Origin: Piscinibacter sp047600445
Lineage (GTDB): Bacteria > Pseudomonadota > Gammaproteobacteria > Burkholderiales > Burkholderiaceae_C
DNA length: 64,000 nt
Assembly (NCBI RefSeq): GCF_047600445.1
Contig: NZ_JASGKT010000001.1
Coordinates: forward strand, 310,001-374,000
Direction of reading: 5' to 3'
Position numbers and translations under genes: made by a program. Below, piece by piece: positions 55,828 through 63,253 of the stretch (position 1 is the stretch's first letter; the number at the start of each line of letters is the position of its first letter). The notes beneath the pieces were generated by a model. The model had not been told where the DNA came from, did no database searches, and saw only the letters and a list, made by a program, of their open reading frames with translations.

Positions 55828-56164
55828 GCAGCGCCTCGCGCACGAGCGTCAGCGCGGGGCCTTCGGGAAGGGAAGATACGTGCCCCTCGGCCGGATCGTC
55901 GAGCGCGGCCTCGGCTTCGGCGAACGCCTCGATGGCCTTCCTGAAGCCCGGATCGCGGCGCCGATAGGCCTTCAGGCTCGTCAGCGTCTGCTCGAGCTTG
56001 CGCTCCAGGCTCTCCGACTGCGCCTCGATGTACTCGGCCACCGCCTGGTTCACGAGCTTGTTCAGCGGCCGCCCGAGTTCGGCGTGCAGCAGGCGCAGGC
56101 CTTCTTCGTTCTCGGGTGTCAGGCGGAAGGTGGTGGCCCGCAGGGGCGCGGCTTTGGCTGTCAT
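55817..56164 (-). CDS. Predicted antitoxin of the Fic module
   Basis: A 115-residue protein with a ribbon-helix-helix-like N terminus (RATTFRLTPENEEGLRLLHA, LGRPLNKLVNQAVAEYIEAQ) and helical C terminus. It contains SSLPEG near residue 96, a literal match to the Fic inhibitory pattern (S/T)xxxE(G/N). Order and 11-base overlap suggest a type II pair in which it binds DNA and restrains Fic. Not a named family by eye. Confidence 0.7.
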   Translation of the reverse strand: MTAKAAPLRATTFRLTPENEEGLRLLHAELGRPLNKLVNQAVAEYIEAQSESLERKLEQTLTSLKAYRRRDPGFRKAIEAFAEAEAALDDPAEGHVSSLPEGPALTLVREALRGG

Positions 56165-56292
56165 GCTCGACTTCCAATGATGTCGAAATGCAATTATGCC
56201 GTCATTCGTTCAGGGTGTTCCGCCGCACGGGGAGCGAATGATGTGCGGCGCAGCTAGTACACCGCCGATCCGATATGCGCTACTCGGAGCGA

Positions 56293-57066
56293 TCAGAAGA
56301 ACCCGTCCGCCTCGAGGAAGGTGACGATGTTGCCCTGCGCGTCGAGCACGGCAACCCAGTCGCCGCGCGCCAATACGGGCGCAAAGCGCGCCGCGTCGGG
56401 GGCCAGCCCGTGCTTGGCCAACACGGACGCCATCTGGTTCAATTGCGCCGGATAGCGATCGAGCAGGAGTTTCATCGGACGTGCGCGCCGAACCGCCACC
56501 GACTTGAACGCGTCGTAGGGCTCCCAGAACAGGGGCCGCTGCCCCATGTCAAAGCCCTTCTCCAAGGCCATCATCAGGGCATCCGACTTTTCGGCACCCG
56601 CCTCGGCGTCGCGCGTGGCCAGCATCCACGGGCCTGTCAGCGGAAGTTTGCGATATTCGACTCGCGCCTTTGGCAGTTCGGGCTCGTAGACGTCCAGGGC
56701 GGAGACCATGCGAAAGCGGTCGGCCTCGAAGACCAGCGCGACCGGGCGCGCGATGTAGACCGTGTGCAATCCGTACACAAGGCCGGCCAGTTGCAGTGCG
56801 CCGATCACGGCCAGATCGCGACGCAGGTGCGGCCAGCCCTTGGCGCGGTTGAATACCGCGAATGTGAGCAGGGGGCCGAGCACCACGTCGACGCTGACGA
56901 CCAACAGGAACAGGCTCTGGCCGCCCGCCAGCAGGCGAAAAGCGCCTGGATACCACAGCCCGAAAACCAGGGCTGCGCAGGCGGCGGCCAGCAACGCGGA
57001 AATCGCCAGGTGCCAGCCCGCAGCGACGAAGCGATCCTTGAGCGCAATGAGTCTCGACTCGGTCAT
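56293..57066 (-). CDS. TfpX/TfpZ-type pilin accessory protein
   Basis: A 257-residue inner-membrane protein with four helices in the first half (GWHLAISALLAAACAALVFG, LFLLVVSVDVVLGPLLTFAV, AVIGALQLAGLVYGLHTVYI) and a soluble second half (FEADRFRMVSALDVYEPEL). TfpX/TfpY/TfpZ proteins are encoded just after pilin genes in Pseudomonas and relatives and assist pilin folding or surface display. The ATG at 57066 (MTESRLIALKD) is preferred. It begins 123 bases after the pilA stop, beyond a strong hairpin. Confidence 0.88.
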   Translation of the reverse strand: MTESRLIALKDRFVAAGWHLAISALLAAACAALVFGLWYPGAFRLLAGGQSLFLLVVSVDVVLGPLLTFAVFNRAKGWPHLRRDLAVIGALQLAGLVYGLHTVYIARPVALVFEADRFRMVSALDVYEPELPKARVEYRKLPLTGPWMLATRDAEAGAEKSDALMMALEKGFDMGQRPLFWEPYDAFKSVAVRRARPMKLLLDRYPAQLNQMASVLAKHGLAPDAARFAPVLARGDWVAVLDAQGNIVTFLEADGFF

Positions 57067-57113
57067 GGGTCGCGCAGTGTAGGGGTGCGGATGCAAAACG
57101 CGTTGCCGGAACG

Positions 57114-57141
57114 ACAACGGCGTGCCGAGGCACGCCGTTGT
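57114..57141 (-). terminator. Hairpin between pilA and tfpZ
   Basis: ACAACGGCGTGCC (57114-57126), two-base loop, GGCACGCCGTTGT (57129-57141): a perfect 13-bp stem 48 bases after the pilA stop. On the minus strand it is followed by CGTTCC, not a clear U-run, so it probably acts as a partial attenuator allowing less tfpZ than pilA message, or stabilises the pilA 3' end. Confidence 0.65.
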
Positions 57142-57189
57142 CTGGGCGGGTTGCGGCGCAGGGCCGCAACCTTTCCTGTCAGCCAGTCC

Positions 57190-57729
57190 TTAGACCGCGC
57201 CGCGGCATTGGGCCGGGGCATAACGGGCCAGCAGCGTGCCCGCGGTACCGACAGCGAAGGTCGAGCCAGCGCTCTTGCAGTGCCAGTCGATGTTGCCGGT
57301 GGCGTTGGCAGCGGCCAGCGCCGTGCCGCCGATCGTCGGCACCAGGGTCAGGGTATTGGCAGCACCCAGTTGCGGGATGCCAGTGGCCGTCGTGTCGAAC
57401 GTGACCGTGACCTCGCCATTGGCCGGGGTGATAGCAACCGATGACACATTCTTCGTCACGACAAAGCACCAGTGGTCCGTGTTGACGCAGGCAGCGGCCG
57501 TCGCAGCAGAGGGGGTGAACGTGGCACCCGCCGGGAAGCCGCCGTTGGAGCCGAAGGTCTCGGAGACCACCGTCTTCGCGCCGTTGGCCTGGGCCAGACC
57601 TTCAGTGACCTTCGAGCGGATCGTGTAGTCCTGATACGCCGGCAGCGCAACCGCCGCCAGGATGCCGATGATCGCCACGACGATCATCAGTTCGATGAGG
57701 GTGAAACCCTGTTGCATACGACGCTTCAT
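57190..57729 (-). CDS. pilA: Type IV major pilin PilA
   Basis: A 179-residue class IVa pilin. The short leader MKRRMQQG is cut by PilD before Phe of FTLIELMIVVAIIGILAAVA; Glu5 of the mature pilin is kept. The C-terminal disulfide loop runs from Cys in WHCKSAG to Cys in APAQCRG. AGGAG lies at ideal spacing to the ATG at 57729. The sigma-54 promoter at 57778 and upstream sites indicate RpoN/PilR-type control. Adjacent TfpZ and PglL suggest a glycosylated pilin. Confidence 0.95.
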   Translation of the reverse strand: MKRRMQQGFTLIELMIVVAIIGILAAVALPAYQDYTIRSKVTEGLAQANGAKTVVSETFGSNGGFPAGATFTPSAATAAACVNTDHWCFVVTKNVSSVAITPANGEVTVTFDTTATGIPQLGAANTLTLVPTIGGTALAAANATGNIDWHCKSAGSTFAVGTAGTLLARYAPAQCRGAV

Positions 57730-57777
57730 GAGAACTCCTGTCTAAGAGAGGTTGGGGAGGGACACGGCTTTCTCCGT

Positions 57778-57793
57778 TGCGAAGGGCGTGCCA
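57778..57793 (-). promoter_or_regulatory. Sigma-54 promoter of pilA
   Basis: On the minus strand, TGGCACGCCCTTCGCA, against the consensus TGGCACG-N4-TTGCW: the -24 GG, -12 GC and their spacing are exact, with one mismatch at the second T of TTGC. It lies 48 bases before the pilA ATG, predicting a start site near 57767 and a leader of about 38 bases. PilA genes are typically RpoN-dependent. Confidence 0.85.
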
Positions 57794-57832
57794 TCGAAAT
57801 CGGCCCGAAATTCCGTGAATTGCGGCCGCACC

Positions 57833-57850
57833 GCTGACGCAAACAGTCAC
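57833..57850 (-). promoter_or_regulatory. Proximal candidate PilR/enhancer site
   Basis: GCTGACGCAAACAGTCAC on the plus strand, containing an imperfect TGAC...GTCA dyad. It lies about 66-83 bases upstream of the predicted pilA start site, a typical distance for a sigma-54 activator. A near-identical copy is at 57885. Confidence 0.6.
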
Positions 57851-57884
57851 AGTCGGTTCGGCTGGCCGGACCGGTCCGGTCGCG

Positions 57885-57902
57885 GCTGACGCAAATGGTC
57901 AC
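57885..57902 (-). promoter_or_regulatory. Distal candidate PilR/enhancer site
   Basis: GCTGACGCAAATGGTCAC, 16 of 18 bases identical to the site at 57833 and exactly 52 bases away, close to five helical turns, which places both on the same face of the DNA. About 118-135 bases upstream of the predicted start site. Confidence 0.6.
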
Positions 57903-57928
57903 CCGCGCCAAGTCCTTGTGATCCAACG

Positions 57929-57948
57929 AAAAAAGGGCCCGCGGGCCC
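57929..57948 (-). terminator. Rho-independent terminator of vapC
   Basis: On the minus strand GGGCC-CGCG-GGCCC followed directly by TTTTTT, 35 bases after the vapC stop. The palindrome and six-T run are textbook. It insulates pilA control from the toxin gene. Confidence 0.9.
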
Positions 57949-57982
57949 GTTGTTCAGTGTGGCAGCGCGCCCTGCAGGGTGT

Positions 57983-58411
57983 TCACGACATTGCTTCCCA
58001 CGGGTTGACGAGGCTCACTCCCGTCGGCTCGAAATCGGCCACGTTGCGAGTGACCACCGCCATGCCGTGCACCAGCGCCGTCGCCGCGATGAGCGCGTCA
58101 CGCTCGCCGCGCTTGTCGGGCACGTGCAGCCGGGCGCAGCGTTGCGCCACGGCAGTGTCGACGGGCAAGGTGCGCCCGGCGAACTCGGGCAGCACGTGCT
58201 GATCGAGCCACGAGCGCAGCAAGGCTCCTTGGGCTGCGTCCTTGCGTTCGACCGACAGGACGCCAAGCTCCAGTTCCATGATGCTGATGGCCGACACGAA
58301 GAGGTCGGCCGCATCGACGCTTTCCGACCACGCCGCCACGTTCGCATCGGCCTTGCCGAGCCGCACCTTGCGCAGCTCGGACAGCACGTTGGTGTCGAGC
58401 ACGTACATCAT
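57983..58411 (-). CDS. vapC: VapC-type PIN-domain ribonuclease toxin
   Basis: A 142-residue PIN nuclease: the acidic residues in YVLDTNVLSELRK, ISIMELELGVL, GERDALIAATALV and TRNVADFEPTGV form the Mg site. VapC toxins cleave initiator tRNA or rRNA. The ATG overlaps the antitoxin stop (ATGA) and a strong terminator follows. Length and motifs are normal. Confidence 0.92.
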   Translation of the reverse strand: MMYVLDTNVLSELRKVRLGKADANVAAWSESVDAADLFVSAISIMELELGVLSVERKDAAQGALLRSWLDQHVLPEFAGRTLPVDTAVAQRCARLHVPDKRGERDALIAATALVHGMAVVTRNVADFEPTGVSLVNPWEAMS

Positions 58412-58662
58412 CGAAAATCAGCCGGCCGGGCGCGAAGGGTCACACGTGGCAGCTCGAACTCGATGTCAGCAATGCCGGGCATTGCCAGCGCATCGGCAAT
58501 GTTGCGTCGCTGTCCGGTCAGCCTCTGATAGTCCTCGAAGCTCAACAGCACGTGCGCGGGCTTGCCGCGATCGGTGATGAACACTGGGCCGCTGCGGGTC
58601 GCCTTCTTGGCCCGGGTCACGTCCTGATTCAGCTCTCGGCTGGAGAGGGTGGTGATGGTCAT
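58408..58662 (-). CDS. Phd/YefM-family antitoxin
   Basis: An 84-residue Phd/YefM antitoxin: LSSRELNQDVTRAKKATRSG, PVFITDRGKPAHVLLSFEDY, with a short flexible C terminus (RNIADALAMPGIADIEFELP) to occupy the VapC active site. First gene of the pair. A purine-rich stretch GTTGCGCC... precedes the ATG weakly. Confidence 0.9.
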   Translation of the reverse strand: MTITTLSSRELNQDVTRAKKATRSGPVFITDRGKPAHVLLSFEDYQRLTGQRRNIADALAMPGIADIEFELPRVTLRARPADFR

Positions 58663-58755
58663 GGCGCAACTCCTGAACGAATCAAGAAATGTAGGAATGT
58701 TACTACATTGCTTGTTCGACGCTCCGCCAGCGCCGGCTCGGGCTGTGCGGTCTTG

Positions 58756-59541
58756 CTACGCCTCGCCGAGCCGCATCACCTGCCCCGCGCTCAGCGCCCG
58801 GATGCGGTGGCCGCTGGCCAGCTTGCCGATCTCGCTCATCACCGCCTCGGTCTCGCCGGGCTTGATGTGCGTGATGTGCACCTCGACGCTGCCGGGCAGT
58901 TGCGCCAGCTCGTGGCCCAGCGCGGCGGGGCAGAGGTGGCGGCTGATGTAGGCGAGCTGGCGCTCCTCGTCGCTGAACGCGGTCTCGATCACGAGGTGGG
59001 CGATCTTCATGTGGCGCAGGCGCACCCACAGCGCCGGGTTGGGGCCGGTGTCGCCGGTGTAGACCCACCAGCCCGCCTCGCCGCCGTCGACGGCGAAGCC
59101 GCAGGCCGGCACGGTGTGCGAGGCGCTGATCACCTCGATGCGCTTGCCGGCCACCTCGATCTGGTTGCCCACCGCGAAGGGCACGAACTGCAGCACCGGA
59201 TGCTCGGCGCTGGGCAGGCGCGTGAAGTCGGGCCAGATCACGCCGTTGAAGATGTGCTCGCGCAGCGCGGCCAGCGTCTCGGGCAGCGCGTGCACGCGGA
59301 TCGGCCCGCGCCCGGCGGCGCGGCGCGCGCGCATCACGCTGTCGGCCAGCAGGCCGATGGCCAGCACGTGGTCGAGGTGCGAGTGGCTGATCAGGATGTG
59401 CTCGATGCGCGCCAGCGCCTCGAGCGCGAGGTCGCCGACGCCGGTGCCCGCGTCGATCAGCACGTCGTCGTCGACGAGGAAGGACGTGGTCCTGCTGCCG
59501 GCCGCGATGGCGCCGGAACAGCCGAGGACTTTGACGATCAT
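58756..59541 (-). CDS. Metallo-beta-lactamase-fold cyclic-nucleotide phosphodiesterase (class II-like)
   Basis: A 261-residue MBL-fold hydrolase. The dinuclear metal motif HSHLDH (His53, His55, Asp57, His58) partly matches the class II cAMP phosphodiesterase signature HxHLDH, and SASHTVPACGFAVD plus YTGDTGP supply the later ligands. The ATG overlaps the cyclase stop (ATGA), so the enzyme that would remove cAMP is coupled to the one that makes it. A tRNase Z-like activity is the main alternative from fold alone; context favours cyclic nucleotide hydrolysis. Confidence 0.85.
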   Translation of the reverse strand: MIVKVLGCSGAIAAGSRTTSFLVDDDVLIDAGTGVGDLALEALARIEHILISHSHLDHVLAIGLLADSVMRARRAAGRGPIRVHALPETLAALREHIFNGVIWPDFTRLPSAEHPVLQFVPFAVGNQIEVAGKRIEVISASHTVPACGFAVDGGEAGWWVYTGDTGPNPALWVRLRHMKIAHLVIETAFSDEERQLAYISRHLCPAALGHELAQLPGSVEVHITHIKPGETEAVMSEIGKLASGHRIRALSAGQVMRLGEA

Positions 59542-61646
59542 TTGCTGTCGAAGGTGCGGGTGCCGTCCCAGTCGGGCGGCTCGGGGTGTTCGGCCCAGCG
59601 CCGGATGCGCTCGCCGAGCTGGGCGTACAGCCCACTCAACGCCGAATCGCCGAACCCGTCTCGCAACGCGGCCAGCGAATCCAGCGCCTGCTGGGCATGC
59701 TGCGCCCGGTGGTGCGCCAAGGCAAGGCTCCAAAGTCGCACTTCGTCGGCAAATCTGGCCTGCGCCGCATGGGCCTGCAAGGGCGGCGTGAAAAGGGTCA
59801 CGGCCTGTTGCTTGCCCTTGACGCGCACGCGGTCGACCTCGACCAGAGGCAGCCGCTGCCCGATGGCTTCGCGCGTGCCCTGGCCGAGCAGGATGTCGAC
59901 GCCGTAGACGCGCGTCAGCGCCTCGATGCGCGAGGCGAGGTTCACCGCGTCGCCCATCACGGTGTAGCTGCGGCGGATGTCGGAGCCCATGTCGCCCACG
60001 CACACCAGGCCGGTGTTGATGCCGATGCCCAGCCCGATTTCGGGCAGGCCGCGCTCGCGCAGCGCGCGGTTCAGCCCGTCCATGCGGGCCAGCATGGCCT
60101 GCGCCGCCTGCACGGCGTGCAGCGCATGGTCGGCGTCGGCCACCGGCGCGCCCCAGAAGGCCATGATCGCGTCGCCGATGTACTTGTCGAGCGTGCCGCG
60201 GTGGGCGCGGATCTCCTGCGTCATCGCCGAGAAGAAGCGGTTGATCAGCGCGCGCAGCTCCTCGGGCGGCAGCGCCTCGGAGATGCGCGTGAAGTTGCGC
60301 ATGTCGCAGAACAGGATGGTCAGCTCGCGGTTCTCGGCCTGCATGCCGTAGCGCTGCGGGTCGCGCGCCATCTGCGCCACCAGCTCCGGCGGCACGTAGG
60401 TGCCGAACAGCTTCGCCAGCCCGCGCCGCCGCGCGCCCTCGACCACCACGCCCCAGCCGGTGATGCCGGCGTAGACCAGCGTGGTGAGCAGCAGCGCGGC
60501 GGCCAGCGGCAGCGCGAGGCCGTGGACGCGGTACAGCCACTGGTCGAGCAGCACCAGCGCGACGGCCAGCGCCACCGTCGCGGCGGCGGCGCGCGCCGGG
60601 CGCAGGCGCGGCAGCAGCAGGGCCAGCAGCGCGGTGACGGCCAGCAGTTGCGCCACTGCGTAGCCGCGCGACCAGTCGGGCGCCACCGGGCCGCGGCCGT
60701 CGAGCAGGCCGGACAGCAGGCTGGCATGCACCTCGACGCCGGGGTAGACCGCCGCCACCGGCGTGCTGCGCAGGTCGAACACGCCCGGCGCGCTGGAGCC
60801 CACCAGCACCAGCTTGCCGGCCAGCGCGCCGTCGGCCAGCGCGCCTTCGAGCACGTCGGCCGCCGCAACGTAGTCGAACGAGCCGCCGCGCGCGCCGCCG
60901 GCGCCGCGGTAGGGCACGCGCACGGCGCCGCGCGCGTCGAGCGGGATGCGCAGCCGCGCGCCGTGCTGCTGCAGTTCGATGGCGCCGGGCAGGGCCCGCA
61001 CCGCCGGCCGGCCGGCGTGCACGCGCAGCATCGCCAGCGCCAGCGATTCGCGCGCCGCGCCGTCCACCGTGGCCAGCAGCGGCAGGCTGCGCAGCACGCC
61101 GTCGGCATCGGGCAGGGCGTTGAAGAAGCCGGCCGCCGGCGCCGCGGCGGCCAGCGGCGCGATGCTGGCGGCCCAGCCGCGCCAGGCCGGCGCGCCGGGC
61201 AGCGGCGCGTCGAGCACGGGCGCCGGCAGCACGCCGCTGCGCGGCGCGCCGGCGGAGTCGGTGAGGAAGTAGCCCAGCACCGCCGGCCGGCCGGCCAGCG
61301 CGCGCGCCAGCGCGGCATCGCCCGCGCCGCCCGCCTCGGGTTCGGAGAACACCAGGTCGAAGCCGACCAGCGCGGCGCGCTGGCGCTCGAACAGCGCCTC
61401 GGCCAGCGCCGCGATGCGCTCGCGCGGCCAGGGCCAGCGGCCGATGCGCGCGAGGCTGGCGTCGTCGATGTCGACGATGACGATGCGCGCATCCTTCCTG
61501 CCCGGCAGCGTGGCGCGCAGGCGCGCGTCGTCGATGGCGAAGTCGAGCTGCTCGACAAAGCGCAGCGGCACGAGGCCGCTGGCATGCATCAGCGAAAGCG
61601 CCAGCGCGATGCCCAGCAGGGCCCAGCGCAGCGCGCCGGTACGCAT
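59538..61646 (-). CDS. CHASE2-domain adenylate cyclase (class III)
   Basis: A 702-residue membrane cyclase. An N-terminal helix is followed by a periplasmic CHASE2 sensor (about residues 30-330: IVIVDIDDASLARIGRWPWP, LVLVGSSAPGVFDLRSTPVA), three further helices (about 335-400) and a class III catalytic domain. Metal-binding Asp448 (FCDMRNFT) and Asp492 (KYIGDAIM), adenine-specifying Lys488 and Thr562 (SYTVMGD), and transition-state Asn569 and Arg573 are all present, favouring ATP over GTP. The C terminus has a helical extension (ALAHHRAQHAQQALDSLAAL). The ligand of CHASE2 is unknown. Confidence 0.94.
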   Translation of the reverse strand: MRTGALRWALLGIALALSLMHASGLVPLRFVEQLDFAIDDARLRATLPGRKDARIVIVDIDDASLARIGRWPWPRERIAALAEALFERQRAALVGFDLVFSEPEAGGAGDAALARALAGRPAVLGYFLTDSAGAPRSGVLPAPVLDAPLPGAPAWRGWAASIAPLAAAAPAAGFFNALPDADGVLRSLPLLATVDGAARESLALAMLRVHAGRPAVRALPGAIELQQHGARLRIPLDARGAVRVPYRGAGGARGGSFDYVAAADVLEGALADGALAGKLVLVGSSAPGVFDLRSTPVAAVYPGVEVHASLLSGLLDGRGPVAPDWSRGYAVAQLLAVTALLALLLPRLRPARAAAATVALAVALVLLDQWLYRVHGLALPLAAALLLTTLVYAGITGWGVVVEGARRRGLAKLFGTYVPPELVAQMARDPQRYGMQAENRELTILFCDMRNFTRISEALPPEELRALINRFFSAMTQEIRAHRGTLDKYIGDAIMAFWGAPVADADHALHAVQAAQAMLARMDGLNRALRERGLPEIGLGIGINTGLVCVGDMGSDIRRSYTVMGDAVNLASRIEALTRVYGVDILLGQGTREAIGQRLPLVEVDRVRVKGKQQAVTLFTPPLQAHAAQARFADEVRLWSLALAHHRAQHAQQALDSLAALRDGFGDSALSGLYAQLGERIRRWAEHPEPPDWDGTRTFDSK

Positions 61647-61671
61647 CGGGGCGCGCGTCGGGCCGGCGGCG

Positions 61672-62346
61672 TCAGGCCTGCACGAACTGCATCTGCGTGC
61701 CGGCCAGCTCGACGACGTCGCCGTTCTTGAGCTGCACGGTCTCGCCGGTCACCGGGCTGCCGTTGACGGTGGGCCGCAGCGCGCCCTCGACGTGGGCGAG
61801 CACGTAGCCGCCCGGGCGCTTGGTGATAGAGGCCACCTGCACGCCGGGCTTGCCGACGGTGGTGACGACCTTGGTGAGCATGACCTCGCGGCCAGCCGCC
61901 GCGCCGTTGAGCACCTTGATCGAGGCCGGGCCGGAGCCGCCGCCCAGCGTGCCGAAGGCCGAGGCGCCGAAGGCCTGCGTCGGCTGGTAGCCGTGCGCGG
62001 AGCCGGCGGGCTGGGCCGCGCCGGGCTTCATGATCATGGTCTTCTCGTAGTCGGTGCCGTCTTCGACCAGGTACTTGATCTTGTACTTGCCGATCTCGAC
62101 CGTGTCGTTGTGGCTGAGAAGCTGCTTCTTAACCGCCTTGCCGTTGATGTAGGTGCCGTTGGTGCTGTTGAGGTCTTCGATGAAGACGTCGGCGCCCACC
62201 ATCTGCAGCACGGCGTGCTCGCCGCTGACGGCGAGGTTGTCGATCACGATGTCGTTGTAGGGCCGCCGGCCGAGGGTGGTCTTGTCCTTGGTGATCTGCA
62301 CTTCCTTGATCACCACGCCGTCCAGTGAAACGACCAGCTTGCCCAT
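61672..62346 (-). CDS. FHA-domain protein
   Basis: A 224-residue protein with a canonical N-terminal FHA domain (TLGRRPYNDIVIDNLAVSGE, HAVLQMVGADVFIEDLNSTN GT): the Arg, Ser-Gly-x-His and Asn needed for phosphothreonine binding are kept. A linker carrying DYEKTMIMKPG leads to a second, degenerate FHA-like domain (GREVMLTKVVTTVGKPGVQV, VNGSPVTGETVQLKNGDVVE) that lacks the SxxH. It lies between a cyclase and a phosphatase/kinase pair and is a likely effector of that kinase. 25-base gap to the cyclase. Confidence 0.92.
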   Translation of the reverse strand: MGKLVVSLDGVVIKEVQITKDKTTLGRRPYNDIVIDNLAVSGEHAVLQMVGADVFIEDLNSTNGTYINGKAVKKQLLSHNDTVEIGKYKIKYLVEDGTDYEKTMIMKPGAAQPAGSAHGYQPTQAFGASAFGTLGGGSGPASIKVLNGAAAGREVMLTKVVTTVGKPGVQVASITKRPGGYVLAHVEGALRPTVNGSPVTGETVQLKNGDVVELAGTQMQFVQA

Positions 62347-62403
62347 GCTCGTTGTCCTCGTGATCTCGTGTGTTTTCGGTTCTGTTCTCGTCCCCGGGCC
62401 GCG

Positions 62404-63213
62404 TCACCGACGGAAGGGCCACCACGATCGAGCCGGACCGGCCGGGCCGCGCACCCTCGCCAGCACGACCGAGATATTATCCTTTCCGCCTGCGTCGTTG
62501 GCGGCGTCCACCAGGGCCGCGGCCACTTCACCGAGTGCGTCGCTGCTCTGCAACAACTGCGCGATGCTTTCGTCGTCCAGCATGTCGGACAGGCCGTCGG
62601 AGCACAGCAGGTACACGTCGCCGGGCATCACGTCGTGCAGGTGCGTCTCGAGCAGCACGGTGTCCTCGACGCCGACGGCGCGCGTGACGAGGTTCTTGTT
62701 GGCCGAGAAGGCGGCCTGCTCGGCGGTGATCAGGCCCGAGTCGATCTGCTCCTGCAACAAGGAGTGGTCGTGCGTGATCTGCGCCAGCCGGCCGCCGCGC
62801 AGCCGGTAGCCGCGCGAGTCGCCGACGTGGCCCATCAGCAGCCGCCCGTCGCGGAACACGCCGACCACCAGCGTGGTGCCCATGCCGGCGTACTGCGGGT
62901 TGGAGTTGGCGGCGTTGAAGATCGCGCGGTTGGCGTTGTCGACGCAGATGTCCATCGCGCGGCGCACGTCGGTGTCGGAGGCGTTGTCCGACGCCTCCTC
63001 CAGCCAGCGCCCCAGTTCGGTCTTGATGAACGAGGTGGCCATGCCGCTGGCGACCTCGCCGGCGTTGTAGCCGCCCATGCCGTCGGCCAGCACGACCAGG
63101 CGCGACGCGTCGTCGACCGCCACCGAGTCTTCGTTGTTGCTGCGCGCCCGGCCCGTGTCGGTGGCGCAGAAGAACTCCAGGGGCATGTTTGAGTCGGCGT
63201 CGGGCAGGGACAT
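62404..63213 (-). CDS. PP2C-type protein phosphatase (PppA/Stp1-like)
   Basis: A 269-residue Mn/Mg-dependent serine/threonine phosphatase. Motifs I-XI are readable: TDTGRARSNNEDS, LADGMGGYNAGEVASG, MGTTLVVGVFRDG, MGHVGDSRGYRL, LLCSDGLSDML and GGKDNISVVLARV. Presumably it reverses the neighbouring kinase, acting on the kinase itself or on the FHA protein. Ends 57 bases before the FHA gene and starts 40 bases after the kinase stop. Confidence 0.95.
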   Translation of the reverse strand: MSLPDADSNMPLEFFCATDTGRARSNNEDSVAVDDASRLVVLADGMGGYNAGEVASGMATSFIKTELGRWLEEASDNASDTDVRRAMDICVDNANRAIFNAANSNPQYAGMGTTLVVGVFRDGRLLMGHVGDSRGYRLRGGRLAQITHDHSLLQEQIDSGLITAEQAAFSANKNLVTRAVGVEDTVLLETHLHDVMPGDVYLLCSDGLSDMLDDESIAQLLQSSDALGEVAAALVDAANDAGGKDNISVVLARVRGPAGPARSWWPFRR

Positions 63214-63253
63214 GGCGGGAAGCGGCCGGGTCGGGAGCGCCGGGCGCGCTCAC

